Shown here: one piece after another, positions 1 through 8,666 of the stretch
How positions within the stretch are numbered: the first letter of the stretch is position 1
Layout of the letters: every line of letters begins with the position of its first letter
From: an uncultured Clostridia bacterium
GTDB lineage: Bacteria; Bacillota; Clostridia; Oscillospirales; Ruminococcaceae
Assembly: GCA_947625375.1 (NCBI GenBank)
Contig: CANQOC010000006.1
Span: forward strand, 1 to 64,000
Length of the DNA: 64,000 bases
Direction of reading: 5' to 3'
Position numbers and translations under genes: made by a program
Notes under the pieces: generated by a model
Database searches by the model: none
What the model was told of the DNA's origin: nothing
The model's input: only the letters and a program-made list of their open reading frames with translations

Positions 1-11
1 AATCAAAATGA

Positions 12-745
12 AAATTTACAGAAAATTTACATTTACGGTGTCACCATCTGTCGAAAAATTGTCCGTTTAGTGTGAAAGCAAAAAATTTTTTGATCGGATA
101 CCTGCGTTTTGAAGAAAAAATGTACGTTGTAATATGAATGGGAAAAATTTTTCGGGCGAGGGTTAAAATTTTTCAAAAATATGTCCGTTGTAAAGTGAGA
201 GAGATAAAGAATCACAAAGAAAATTCACAAAAAATTTACATCTGATACCCCATATTTTTTTAGAAAATTGTCCGTTGTAAAGTGAAAGGAATCATCAAAA
301 CTCTGTTTGGCTTTTCAGAAAGCGAGAAAAATTTACAAAAAGTTTACATTCGCATACCCGATCATTAGCCAAAATTTTGTCCGTTTAGGGTGAGGAGGGA
401 ATACAAAACTTGAATGTTTGATTTATCCGGCAGCGAGAATTTACAGAAAATTTACATTTGACACCTTGATATTTTCAAAAATTTGTCCGTTTAAGGTGAA
501 AGGGAAAATAATTTTACAGTATTAGTGGACAAACCTGCGCTGAGATGTCCGTTATAAAGTAGAGAGATATTTTGATGAGATTGCCAAAAACTTGGCAAAA
601 AACATTTTTCGTGTGGAAGGAGCTGAAGGTTTGGCAAAATTGAAAAAATTGCGTTAAAGGTAATGAAAGAGAATGCTGTTCATGAAGATTTTACAATTCT
701 TATACCCGATCATTTGGCAAAAATTTGTCCGTTGTAAAGTGAAAA
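12..745. repeat. AT-rich array of degenerate direct repeats
   Basis: Eight variants of a motif close to TTGTCCGTTGTAAAGTGAAA occur near 58, 119, 180, 268, 378, 483, 546 and 725, all in the same orientation. The first three are 61 bp apart; later gaps vary from about 60 to 180 bp. Several copies are preceded by doubled AATTTACA boxes (near 14-32, 212-240, 329-349 and 429-451). The block is far more AT-rich than the rest of the window, and I see no convincing gene in it. It could be a control or attachment region of an integrated element (protein-binding iterons) or a row of decayed units; the function is unknown. Confidence 0.6.
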
Positions 746-1015
746 GGGCAATGAGCGCTATGATTCAAAACGTCCGCTTGGTCGGTAAAAAATGTGTATG
801 TATTGAGATAATCGAGCAAAAAATGTGCTTTTTGAACAGAAATCGCGACAGTTGGAGCAAAACAGCGAGCAGGGCATATTATCTCGACCGAGTAATCTCA
901 ATCGCTTATAGGCGGCAAAAACCGCGAAAATCAACACATATCACGACAGTATTTTTGAGCTTTCACCGCATATCTTTCCTAACCGTTTCATATTTTTCAG
1001 AAAGGGGGCTTTGAT

Positions 1016-1192
1016 TTGGAGGTAATCGTCCATTATCCAAAGGACTCGGAAAAGAAAAAGGAGCTTGAAACCTCCGTTTCAAAGCTCCGAGCAGAATTTA
1101 TAATCGATTACATAAACAAGCTCAACTGCCCTTACGAGCAGAAGCTGCGTCTTGCCGACGCGGTGGCAGGGAAAATCAAAAGCGATAAATAA
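1016..1192 (+). CDS. small transposon-associated protein (58 aa)
   Basis: The frame opens with TTG, preceded by an AAGGGGG ribosome site about 8 bases upstream, and encodes a charged 58-residue protein beginning MEVIVHYPKD. It has a helical middle (KLRAEFIIDYINKL) and then a CPYEQKLRLADAV segment. From memory, proteins with this MEVIV-x-YP start and a CP-x-EQK motif occur in Tn1549-like integrative elements of Firmicutes, often beside a serine recombinase. Here no recombinase is next to it, although a recombinase C-terminal fragment lies at 55.5-55.9 kb. The role is unknown. The AT-rich context and the adjacent defence gene fit a remnant of a mobile element. Confidence 0.6.
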   Translation: MEVIVHYPKDSEKKKELETSVSKLRAEFIIDYINKLNCPYEQKLRLADAVAGKIKSDK

Positions 1193-1217
1193 TTTGCCTG
1201 TTATGTTATATTATCTC

Positions 1218-1246
1218 TTGATTTAAGTTTTATGGTGTGATATAAT
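1218..1246 (+). promoter_or_regulatory. promoter of the Abi_2-like gene
   Basis: TTGATT (1218-1223) and a perfect TATAAT (1241-1246) are separated by 17 bases, 26 bases before the likely ATG. This gives the gene its own vegetative promoter. Confidence 0.75.
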
Positions 1247-1272
1247 AATAAAAACACAGGCAGGTGAAAAGA

Positions 1273-2259
1273 ATGAGCTTTAGAACGATTATCGGGTTGA
1301 TGGATCATCTTTCTCAAAAAGGTATAGCGATTTCGGGCGATTTGCAAAAACGTCAGCTGATAAATATGGGTTATTTCCACGGATATAAAGGCTACCGTTT
1401 TTTCAAGAATTCAAGCAGACAAATTCCTTTCCGATCTTTCGCCGACATTAACCTGACAGTACAATATGACTCTGAGCTTAAATCCCTGTTTTACGGTAAG
1501 CTGATGTTTATTGAAACCGCGGTAAAGAATATTGCTCTTAACCGAATTATGATTGATTCTAATTCGGAGAGCATTTACGAAATGCTGCACTCTATTGTTA
1601 TGGGGTATAGCAGTTTTCCTACAGGTGCTCCTGAGCAGTTAAAAAGAGAAGCTCAAAATAATAAACTTCGGCTAGAAAGCAATATACAGCTCTCATTATC
1701 TAAAGCTTACAGCAAGGGCAATCCTCAAGTCACTCATTATTTCAATCGCCCCGGTGGTGGAGAGGTCCCTTTGTGGGCGCTGTTTGAAATTATGACTCTT
1801 GGAGATTTTGCGCACCTGATTTCCTGCTTAAATTGGGGTACACGAGATAATATTAGTTCTGATCTCGGATGGCAAATAGTTTCTGTTGATACAAACAGAG
1901 AGCTTGTATACAGATTTTTATACATTTTAAAGGACCTAAGAAACGCCGTTGCACATAATGCAGTAATCTTTGATACAAGATTTAATAAGTCAAAGCCGTC
2001 GAAAGCAATGACTGCCTGTATTCAGCAATACTTTAAGCTACCGATGCCGGTGTATTTTGACACGATAAGCGATTATGTTCTTCTTGTATGCTATTATTTG
2101 GTTCATCTCAAAGAATCAGATAAAGAAATCAAGTCGTTTTTAGAGAACTATGAGAGCATAACAGATAATTATGCGGTGAGTGTTGATAAAAAAGTTGCAA
2201 CTGCTGTGATACGTCCTGACTGGAGGACAAAAATTTCTTTAGCAAAAAATTTGTTGTGA
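1273..2259 (+). CDS. Abi_2 (AbiD/AbiF-like) abortive infection protein
   Basis: This 328-residue protein resembles the Abi_2 family of abortive-infection effectors, which cause growth arrest or death of phage-infected cells. Seen in the sequence: the N-terminal signature YFHGYKGYRF (residues 34-43), a long helical body, and RNAVAHN at 223-229. The last matches the R-x4-H motif of HEPN nucleases, so RNA cleavage is the likely activity (family inference). I prefer the ATG at 1273 because an AGGTGA ribosome site lies 6 bases before it; a GTG at 1264 is in frame but overlaps that site. The gene has its own promoter and is followed immediately by a second strong promoter driving a short structured RNA, an arrangement known for AbiF loci. 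The low GC content suggests acquisition by transfer. Confidence 0.8.
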   Translation: MSFRTIIGLMDHLSQKGIAISGDLQKRQLINMGYFHGYKGYRFFKNSSRQIPFRSFADINLTVQYDSELKSLFYGKLMFIETAVKNIALNRIMIDSNSESIYEMLHSIVMGYSSFPTGAPEQLKREAQNNKLRLESNIQLSLSKAYSKGNPQVTHYFNRPGGGEVPLWALFEIMTLGDFAHLISCLNWGTRDNISSDLGWQIVSVDTNRELVYRFLYILKDLRNAVAHNAVIFDTRFNKSKPSKAMTACIQQYFKLPMPVYFDTISDYVLLVCYYLVHLKESDKEIKSFLENYESITDNYAVSVDKKVATAVIRPDWRTKISLAKNLL

Positions 2260-2263
2260 CATA

Positions 2264-2297
2264 TTGACATATTCTCAAAAATAGTGTATACTATAAT
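2264..2297 (+). promoter_or_regulatory. promoter of the Abi-linked small RNA
   Basis: TTGACA (2264-2269), 17 bases, then TATACT (2287-2292), with an overlapping TATAAT at 2292-2297. It starts four bases after the abi stop codon and no open frame follows, so it most likely drives the hairpin RNA that begins near 2299. Confidence 0.8.
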
Positions 2298-2298
2298 T

Positions 2299-2362
2299 AG
2301 TAATTGCGGTATGCGTTTTCGGATGCATACTTGGGGGAGTCGAAGAAATTCGGCTCCCTTTT
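2299..2362 (+). ncRNA. Abi-linked structured small RNA, about 64 nt
   Basis: Between the promoter and a T-run lie two stems. The first pairs GTATGC (2309-2314) with GCATAC (2325-2330) around a 10-base loop. The second pairs GGGAGTCGAA (2335-2344) with TTCGGCTCCC (2349-2358) around a GAAA tetraloop and is followed by TTTT, so it also acts as terminator. The RNA is too short to encode a protein. A conserved abiF RNA motif next to Abi_2/AbiF genes has been described by comparative genomics; this locus has the same layout, but I cannot align it here. The likely role is control or neutralisation of the neighbouring HEPN-type effector, as in RNA-antitoxin systems (inference). Confidence 0.65.
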
Positions 2363-2379
2363 CATTGACATTATAAGAT

Positions 2380-2835
2380 TTATTTAAAGCATTTTTCCCA
2401 TATTTCCCGGCTTACCGCCACTTCATCCCGTTCCCACCGCTTCAAATTTGCAAGCTTTGTTCCTACTCTCTTAGCAAACTCCTTTTGGGTAAGCCCCAGA
2501 CCTCTGCGTTTTTCGCTGATTATATTGCCCTGATTCTTTAAAAACTCATTATATCCGTCCGAAAGCTCATTTTGCGTCAGACCGTAAAGCTCTGCAAGTG
2601 CTTTTAATTTCTCTTCGGGATACCGCTCGCGGGTCGGCAATTCATAGCGCGAATAGGTGTTGCGGTCGATGCCGAGCTTGTCCGCGACTTCTTTTTGCGT
2701 GAGCCCCGCTTTTTGACGGTAATATTTCAGCTTGTCCGGCAAATTTTCAGGTGGGGTTGTCAAGTTTTGCGCCGGATTCACACTTAGCAAAAACATCGGC
2801 GCGGATTCGATTCCGCGTGAGGTATGCCTTGCCAT
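2380..2835 (-). CDS. double helix-turn-helix (XRE-type) regulator
   Basis: The protein (151 residues from the ATG at 2835) carries two Cro/C1-type DNA-binding segments: KYYRQKAGLTQKEVADKLG about 40 residues in, and KRRGLGLTQKEFAKRVG near residue 110. The stretch NPAQNLTTPPENLPDKL before the first domain is familiar from regulators of Firmicute mobile elements (memory). It is convergent with the abi gene and its RNA, and could regulate that locus. The start is uncertain. The frame is open to 2982, but the extra 49 residues overlap intergenic repeat sequence (AGCGAATTCCTTTTA module) and no good ribosome site is seen, so I place the start within 2796-2868. The gene may have been truncated at its 5' end by the repeat block. 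Confidence 0.65.
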   Translation of the reverse strand: MARHTSRGIESAPMFLLSVNPAQNLTTPPENLPDKLKYYRQKAGLTQKEVADKLGIDRNTYSRYELPTRERYPEEKLKALAELYGLTQNELSDGYNEFLKNQGNIISEKRRGLGLTQKEFAKRVGTKLANLKRWERDEVAVSREIWEKCFK

Positions 2836-2939
2836 TATAAAAGAGCGTTCTGAAATGCGGTATATCATGTGCCATTTTTCGGGTGAAGTTACACGATTTG
2901 AAGCATTTTCGCAATTCCGTTCCGCTGTGATAGAACAGC

Positions 2940-3990
2940 ATTCGCGTAGCGAATTCCTTTTACATAGCAGCGGCGGCGCCATCTCTTTTTCATTTTAATG
3001 TGCGCAAGCGTCCTTACGATGGCGGCTATTTCAAATCCCATCCGCCGCATGGCGGACTCCTTATTAACAGAGTATGTCGTCACGTAAATTTTTCCCCGCC
3101 GTCAGGCGGCAATCAAAGTTTTGACGCACACCGCCTCCCATGTGGGAGGCAAACGACGCAACACACTTTGATATAACTAATACTTTTGGTGAGCGTCGTT
3201 GTGTGTTTCGCTTCGCTCACACCGGAATTTCGTCGGGTTTGTGACAGGTGGGAGTCTAAAAATAGCATGAGCGAAGCGAATACCTTTTAGTAAAGTGCGC
3301 AGGTGCCTTGTTTTTAATGTGCGCAAGCGTCCTTACGATGGCGGCTATTTCAAATCCAGTCCGCCGTCAGGCGGACTCCTTTATAGCAACGTGCGGCGAC
3401 TTGCAAATCTTTCCCCGCGCCAGCGGCAAACGAAATTATAGCTATGCAACCCCCTCCCATGTGGGAGGGGGCAGGGGGGAGGAGACTGAAAATAGTATGA
3501 GCGTCAGCGAATCCCCTTTAAATAGAGGAGGTGCACTTCTCGGCCTAATGTATCGTTACTAAGTTTCCTCCCACTCTCCCTCCCCTCGAGGGGAGGGCCG
3601 GGGTGGGGTGATTTTAGATGGCATGAGCGTCGGCGAATACCTTTTAGCAAGGTGTGGCGACCTCCTCGTTTTTTGTAGCTCTACTAAACTTCCTCCACAC
3701 CCCTCCCCGTCGGGGAGGCAAACGACGCAATAAACTTTGGATATGGCTATAACTTTTGGTGAGCGTCGTTGTGTGTTTCGCTTCGCTCACACCGAACTAA
3801 GTCAGTCAGGAAACAAGTGGGGAACAGGCGAAACGCGTCACGGTCAAGTGACGCGGGGAGCGTCCGCCACCGGCGGACTCCTTTTAAGTGCAGTTGCGTG
3901 CGTTATTCACAATATCCCTCCCCCTCATCCCTTTTCACCTTCATCGCGCCCCTTTCCCCCCTCCGTTCAAACCCTCAACGCAAATTCGAC
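2940..3990. repeat. intergenic repeat block 1
   Basis: About 1 kb with no credible gene. A ~60-bp unit starting GTGCGCAAGCGTCCTTACGA occurs at 3001 and again at 3318. A second unit (GGTGAGCGTCGTTGTGTGTT and on through TTCGCTTCGCTCACACC) occurs at 3189 and 3757. Also present are GCCGTCAGGCGGC palindromes (about 3100 and 3365), CCCCTCCCATGTGGGAGGGG-type palindromes (3128, 3452) and several copies of the AGCGAA(G)CGAATTCCTTTTA tail module. The same modules recur in six further blocks. Short open frames across it are artefacts of the repeats. Confidence 0.8.
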
Positions 3991-4000
3991 AACGCGGTTA

Positions 4001-4028
4001 TTGATTTGCCCGGCAGACATGCTATAAT
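4001..4028 (+). promoter_or_regulatory. promoter upstream of XRE/TPR regulator
   Basis: TTGATT (4001-4006), 16 bases, TATAAT (4023-4028), about 74 bases before the ATG at 4102. Confidence 0.65.
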
Positions 4029-4101
4029 CAAAGCATAACGAAGCGCTGCGTTGCCGATTTCAAACCCATCAACATCTTAATCATTACTACGGAGGACTGT
4101 T

Positions 4102-5160
4102 ATGGACATCATCATTTCAAAAAATCTGCGCGAATTTCGCCGCAAAAGGGGCAACACCCAGGAGGAATTGGCCAGCCATCTCGGAATCTCAATCTCGGCG
4201 GTCTCAAAGTGGGAGCGCGGCGAGGGCTACCCCGACATCACGCTTCTGCCTGCAATCGCCGAGTTCTACGGCGTTTCGGTGGACGATTTGCTCGGCGTTG
4301 GCGAGGGCAAAAAGAAGGAAAAAATCGACGCATACACCAAAAAAGCGATGAAATTTCTCAGCGTCGGAAAGACGGCCGAGGCAATCGGAATATTCCGTGA
4401 GCTTTATGCCGAATTCCCAAACAATCACGACATCATCGGTCTGCTCGCTTTCTCGATTTACACCGATTACACAGGAAACCGCGAAAATAAAGAGCGGCTC
4501 AACGAGGTCATCGCCCTCGAAAAGCGTATTCTCGACGAGTCGACGGTTCAGTCCTTGAGGGACTTGGCAATCTCCCGCCTTTGCTACTCATATTCGGCGC
4601 TCGGCGACGACGAAAAGGCGAAGGAATATGCCGAAATGGCGGGCAGCATAAATTCGTCGCGCGAGGTCCTTGCGGCGAATGTTTTGCCGGATGACGAGCG
4701 CACAAAGGCCAATCAGAGCCTTATAATTCAGCTTATCGCGCTGCTCCAGAACGCTGTTTATCACGTCAACTCGGCGGATTGGCTGACGAGGCATAAGCTC
4801 GTTCTCGGATTGTCCGAGCTGTTCTTCGAGGACGGCTTGGATTTGAACGCCGCAAACGCCCATTACTACTGCGCGAGAATCTATGCCGGCACGGATAACG
4901 CCGACGAAAAGGTCAGATATCATCTCGAAAAGCTTGCGGAATGTGCGAAAAATTCCGACAAAACCGAGGACGGCTTCGGATACACCGGCGCGATTTTCAA
5001 TGACTACAGCGTCGTCGACAGAATGGTCGTCAAAAACGGCGAGGAGACCTTCAAGTCCCTTTATTCCCGCCTGATTTCGCCGTCCGAGAGTCCGATGTTC
5101 GACCGCTTCCGCGGCGAGGATTGGTTCAAAAAGGTCGAGATGGGACTCAGAGAGGGATAA
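4102..5160 (+). CDS. XRE-family regulator with TPR-like sensor region
   Basis: A 352-residue protein. Residues 1-70 form a Cro/C1-type helix-turn-helix (RKRGNTQEELASHLGISISAVSKWERGEGYPDITLLPAIAEFYGVSVDDLLG). It is followed by a basic linker (GEGKKKEK) and about 270 residues of amphipathic helices with the spacing of tetratricopeptide-like repeats (for example AMKFLSVGKTAEAIGIFRELYAEFP). Such proteins are usually single-gene cytoplasmic regulators whose helical part senses a peptide or partner; the ligand cannot be predicted. An ACGGAGGACTGTT ribosome site precedes the ATG, and the gene stands alone under its own promoter between repeat block 1 and typA. Confidence 0.85.
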   Translation: MDIIISKNLREFRRKRGNTQEELASHLGISISAVSKWERGEGYPDITLLPAIAEFYGVSVDDLLGVGEGKKKEKIDAYTKKAMKFLSVGKTAEAIGIFRELYAEFPNNHDIIGLLAFSIYTDYTGNRENKERLNEVIALEKRILDESTVQSLRDLAISRLCYSYSALGDDEKAKEYAEMAGSINSSREVLAANVLPDDERTKANQSLIIQLIALLQNAVYHVNSADWLTRHKLVLGLSELFFEDGLDLNAANAHYYCARIYAGTDNADEKVRYHLEKLAECAKNSDKTEDGFGYTGAIFNDYSVVDRMVVKNGEETFKSLYSRLISPSESPMFDRFRGEDWFKKVEMGLREG

Positions 5161-5265
5161 GCGCCCCGAGGATAGGCCGCGCCCCAGTGCCCCATAAGCT
5201 TCTCTCCCCGCAAATTCTACAATTTCCCCGCCCGTCGGGATTTTAACTTCTGTTGAAAATTCCTA

Positions 5266-5294
5266 TTGATTTGCAAAAAGCGGGATAGTATAAT
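5266..5294 (+). promoter_or_regulatory. promoter of typA
   Basis: TTGATT (5266-5271), 17 bases, TATAAT (5289-5294), 42 bases before the chosen start codon. Confidence 0.7.
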
Positions 5295-5336
5295 ACAAAG
5301 TTGGATAAAAGTAAACAAAACCGAGGAGAGATTGAA

Positions 5337-7157
5337 TTGGTAAGAAACGATTTAAGAAACGTCGCGATTATCGCCCACGTCGACCACGGAAAGACGACTC
5401 TTGTCGACGGAATGTTAAAACAGAGTGGCGCATTCAGACAGAATCAGGTAGTAAACGAGCGCGTAATGGACTCGAACGACATCGAGCGCGAGCGCGGCAT
5501 CACCATTCTCGCAAAGAATACGTCGGTCATCTATAAGGACGTAAAAATAAATATCGTCGACACCCCGGGGCACGCCGACTTCGGCGGCGAGGTCGAGCGC
5601 ATTTTGAAGATGGTCGACGGCGTAATCCTTCTTGTCGATGCCGCCGAAGGACCCATGCCGCAGACCCGGTTTGTCCTTCAGCACGCGCTCGAGCTCGGTC
5701 ACCGCGTAATCATCGTCATAAATAAAATCGACCGCCCCGACGCCCGAATCGACGAGGTTATCGACGAGTGCTACGAGCTTTTGATGGACCTCGGCGCAAC
5801 CGATGAACAGCTCGACAGTCCGATTCTCTTCTGCTCCGGAAGAGACGGCACCGCCTCCTTGGACGAAAACGTCGCCGGCAGCGACCTCACCCCTCTTTTC
5901 GACAAGATTCTCGAATATATCCCCGCGCCCGAGGGCGAGCCGGATATGCCGTTCCAGATGCTTGTGAGCTCGATTGACTATAACGAATACGTCGGAAGAA
6001 TCGCAATCGGAAAAATCGAGCGCGGCTCGGTAAAGGTCAATCAGGAGGTCATGATAGGCGACTATCATCACACCAAAAAGGAATACCGCGGAAAGGTCGT
6101 CACCCTCTACCAGATAAACGGACTTGAGCGCACCCCCGCCGAGACCGCGACCGTCGGCGACATCGTCTGCATAAGCGGCATCGAGAACATCACCATCGGC
6201 GACACCGTCTGCGACTACCAGAGCTTCGAGCCGCTGCCTTTCGTAAAGATAAGCGAGCCGACCGTCGAAATGACCTTCTCGGTCAACGACTCCCCGTTTG
6301 CCGGAAAAGAGGGGAAATACGTCACCTCGCGTCACCTCCGCGAGCGCCTCTTCCGAGAGCTTTTAAAAGACGTCTCCCTCCGCGTCAGCGAGACCGACTC
6401 GACCGACTCCTTCAAGGTCGCGGGGCGCGGCGAAATGCACCTCTCGATACTGATTGAGAACATGCGCCGCGAGGGCTATGAAATGGGCGTGTCGACCCCG
6501 AGGGTCCTCTATAAAGAGGTCGACGGAAAGCTCTGCGAGCCGATTGAAGAGCTCGTCGTCGACGTCCCCGAAACGTCGCTCGGCTCGGTAATGGAGAAAA
6601 TGGGCACTCGTAAGGGCGAAATGGTGTCGATGACGCCGATGGGTTCGCGAATGAGAGTCGTGTTCCACGTTCCCGCGAGGGGACTCTTCGGCTACCGCAA
6701 CGAATTCCTCACCGACACAAAGGGCGAGGGAATAATGAGCTCGGTCTTCCACGGCTACGAGCCTTATAAGGGGGATATTCCCCGCCGCTCGAACGGCTCT
6801 CTCGTCGCCTTTGAACCCGGCGAAGCGGTCACATACGGCCTTTATAACGCACAGGAGCGCGGCGCCCTCTTTATCGGCGCGGGAGTCCCGGTCTATGAGG
6901 GAATGATTGTCGGCGTTTCGCCGAAGCCGGGCGACCTTGTCGTCAACGTCTGCAAGAGAAAGCACCTCACCAACACCCGCGCAAGCGGCTCGGACGACGC
7001 CCTGAGGCTCATTCCCCCGAAGATTTTAAGCCTCGAGGACAGCCTTGAATTCATCGCCGACGACGAGCTCGTCGAGGTCACTCCGAAGAACATAAGGCTC
7101 AGAAAAAAGACCCTCTCGAACGTCCAGCGCGCAAAGGACAGCGCAAAGCTCAAATAA
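5337..7157 (+). CDS. typA: ribosome-associated GTPase TypA/BipA
   Basis: TypA/BipA is an EF-G-like GTPase that binds the 70S ribosome and supports 50S assembly and stress or cold growth. The protein has the G1 motif AHVDHGKT (residues 13-20), the switch and G2 region RERGITI, G3 DTPGH, G4 NKID, then EF-Tu domain II, EF-G domains III and V and the BipA-specific C-terminus. Length is 606 residues, as expected for the family. I choose the TTG at 5337, which gives [20 protein letters not shown], because GAGGAGAG lies 6 bases before it; an in-frame TTG at 5301 lies upstream of that site. It is a single gene with its own promoter and a strong terminator shared with the convergent zupT. Confidence 0.97.
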   Translation: MVRNDLRNVAIIAHVDHGKTTLVDGMLKQSGAFRQNQVVNERVMDSNDIERERGITILAKNTSVIYKDVKINIVDTPGHADFGGEVERILKMVDGVILLVDAAEGPMPQTRFVLQHALELGHRVIIVINKIDRPDARIDEVIDECYELLMDLGATDEQLDSPILFCSGRDGTASLDENVAGSDLTPLFDKILEYIPAPEGEPDMPFQMLVSSIDYNEYVGRIAIGKIERGSVKVNQEVMIGDYHHTKKEYRGKVVTLYQINGLERTPAETATVGDIVCISGIENITIGDTVCDYQSFEPLPFVKISEPTVEMTFSVNDSPFAGKEGKYVTSRHLRERLFRELLKDVSLRVSETDSTDSFKVAGRGEMHLSILIENMRREGYEMGVSTPRVLYKEVDGKLCEPIEELVVDVPETSLGSVMEKMGTRKGEMVSMTPMGSRMRVVFHVPARGLFGYRNEFLTDTKGEGIMSSVFHGYEPYKGDIPRRSNGSLVAFEPGEAVTYGLYNAQERGALFIGAGVPVYEGMIVGVSPKPGDLVVNVCKRKHLTNTRASGSDDALRLIPPKILSLEDSLEFIADDELVEVTPKNIRLRKKTLSNVQRAKDSAKLK

Positions 7158-7165
7158 TAAAAACA

Positions 7166-7205
7166 CCGGATATGCCCGAAGCGGACATATCCGGCTTTTG
7201 TTTTT
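7166..7205. terminator. bidirectional terminator between typA and zupT
   Basis: CCGGATATG (7166-7174) pairs with CATATCCGG (7186-7194). TTTTGTTTTT follows on the plus strand and an A-run on the other side would serve the convergent zupT gene. Confidence 0.85.
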
Positions 7206-7209
7206 CATG

Positions 7210-8061
7210 TCAGACATAGATTACAATCAGCCCGACAATCATTCCGATGAGAATTGCGAACGCCGGCGTTTTTGAGCGCCACATAAGGATTGACTCGGGG
7301 ATAAGCTCGCCGAAGACGACATACAGCATAGCGCCCGCGGCAAAGGACAGCGCAACGCAGAGCGCGACGGGTCCGAGCTCGCCGAGCCAGTAGCCGACAA
7401 GCGCCCCGAGAATCGTCGGCGCACCGCTCAGCGCGGTCACGATTACGGCACGAAGCCGCGGCATTCCGCCCGATATAAGCGGCACCGACACCGCCATTCC
7501 CTCGGGAATGTTGTGCAGACCGATGACGATTGCCATGACAAGGCCCGCCCGCGCCATCACGTTTTCGGCGCCGGAATACGACACGCCGATAACCATTCCC
7601 TCGGGGAGATTGTGAAGCGCGATTGCGCACGCCATAATCACCCCCGCGACGAACATCTCTTTTCGGTTGCCGGATTCGCGGTGGTGGGTGTAGTGGTCGC
7701 TGTGGATAAGCTCGTTAAGGTCGTCGGCGGTCTCGGGGTGCGAAGCGTCGATGTGCTTGACCTCGTGATTGGTGTTGTTGTCGATGACCCTGTTGAGCGC
7801 GAATACGGTCAGATATCCGACGAGCAGTCCCGCGATTGTCAGAAAAAGGTAGGACAGACCGCAGCCGGGTTCGGGCGCGATTGCGTCGGAGATGAGGTCG
7901 AAGCAGACGACCGACAGCATCACCCCGCCGGCGAAGCTCAGAAAAAGGCTTACCGTTTTCGACGAGTCTCTCTTGGCGAAGCACCCGACGAGACCTCCGA
8001 GGCCCGTACCGAGCACCCCGGAGATAAAGGTTACAATAATTATCCAGACAAATACAGGCAT
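7210..8061 (-). CDS. zupT: ZIP-family divalent metal transporter (ZupT-like)
   Basis: ZIP proteins import zinc, iron, manganese or related divalent ions across the cytoplasmic membrane. The 283-residue product has about eight membrane segments, the paired metal-binding motifs HNLPEG (150-155) and HNIPEG (183-188) in helices IV and V, and a histidine/aspartate-rich cytoplasmic loop (residues about 99-127, including HSDHYTHH). The ATG at 8061 is preceded by GGGGAGAG at good spacing; a TTG at 8076 lies upstream inside that site. It is a stand-alone gene convergent with typA. Metal preference cannot be read from the sequence. Two other metal transporters occur in this window (27.8 and 37.4 kb). 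Confidence 0.9.
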   Translation of the reverse strand: MPVFVWIIIVTFISGVLGTGLGGLVGCFAKRDSSKTVSLFLSFAGGVMLSVVCFDLISDAIAPEPGCGLSYLFLTIAGLLVGYLTVFALNRVIDNNTNHEVKHIDASHPETADDLNELIHSDHYTHHRESGNRKEMFVAGVIMACAIALHNLPEGMVIGVSYSGAENVMARAGLVMAIVIGLHNIPEGMAVSVPLISGGMPRLRAVIVTALSGAPTILGALVGYWLGELGPVALCVALSFAAGAMLYVVFGELIPESILMWRSKTPAFAILIGMIVGLIVIYV

Positions 8062-8129
8062 AACGTCTCTCCCCAAACATATTTCGACCTATTATATCAC
8101 TCTTCGACGTAGTTTGCAAGATGGAAAAT

Positions 8130-8205
8130 TAGTTAGAAGTCAGAAGATAGAGGTTAGAGGAAAGAAATCTGATTTCTGGCCTCTGATATATCTGTCTTCT
8201 AATCC
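8130..8205. repeat. AG-rich imperfect inverted repeat
   Basis: TTAGAAGTCAGAAGATAGAG on the left is mirrored by CTCTGATATATCTGTCTTCTAA on the right, giving an imperfect hairpin of about 70 bp. Related sequences occur at 11780, 22540, 28655, 29283, 33750, 35307, 37203, 53701, 53803 and 62790, always between genes. Confidence 0.7.
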
Positions 8206-8285
8206 CCACATGGGAGGCAAACGACGCAATACACGTTGGATATGACTATAACTTTATTTCCGGCAGAGCGGCGCCGCCGCACCTC

Positions 8286-8392
8286 GGGCGCAGCCGGCGC
8301 GCTTTGCACGCAAACGAAAGAAGCAGGAAAACCCCGTTCGGGTCTTCCTGCTTCTTTCGTTCCGACCGTCTTCGACGGTCGCGGCTGCGCCC
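8286..8392 (+). repeat. four-way-junction repeat, copy A
   Basis: The outer stem GGGCGCAGCC (8286-8295) / GGCTGCGCCC (8383-8392) encloses three hairpins: a short GCGCGC-TTT-GCACGC arm, a long central arm whose ends are AACGAAAG (8313-8320) and CTTTCGTT (8354-8361), and CGACCGTC-TTC-GACGGTCG. Confidence 0.8.
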
Positions 8393-8556
8393 TCAAAGGA
8401 GCTGAAGCCGGAGCGATGCGTTCCCCCTTTCCATGTGGAAAGGGGGACAGGGGGATAGGAGTCTAAAAACAGCATGAGCGCAGCGAATACCTTATAACAA
8501 GGTATGGCGTCGCTCATGCTTTTAATATACCTGCGCAAGTGTCCTCCTTGCCCAGT

Positions 8557-8666
8557 ACCACTCCCCTCGAGGGGAGTGGTCGCGCCGTTCACGAACGTGA
8601 ACGGCCGGGTGTGGGGTGGAACCCCCTCTCTCTCCCTGAGGGAGAGGGGGACTGGGGGTGTGGAAG
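8557..8666 (+). repeat. triple-palindrome module, copy 1
   Basis: A perfect 24-bp palindrome centred on CCCTCGAGGG (8557-8580) is followed by a hairpin GCCGTTCACG/CGTGAACGGC and a CCCCCTCTC/GAGAGGGGG hairpin, ending in GGGGGTGTGGAAG. Confidence 0.85.

Noticed and set aside
12..745. The motif array as a CRISPR
   Set aside because: Repeat units are degenerate, spacing varies from about 60 to 180 bp, and no cas gene is present.
673..1014. Open frame of 113 codons
   Set aside because: It starts inside the repeat array, has no family resemblance and atypical composition; it contains a copy of the array motif.
2836..2982. N-terminal extension of the double-HTH regulator
   Set aside because: It overlaps intergenic repeat sequence and lacks a ribosome site; kept only as a possible alternative start.
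5415..6335. Long minus-strand frame opposite typA
   Set aside because: A codon-bias shadow of the typA gene; similar shadows occur opposite glnN, hom, aspS, uvrC and pbp2.
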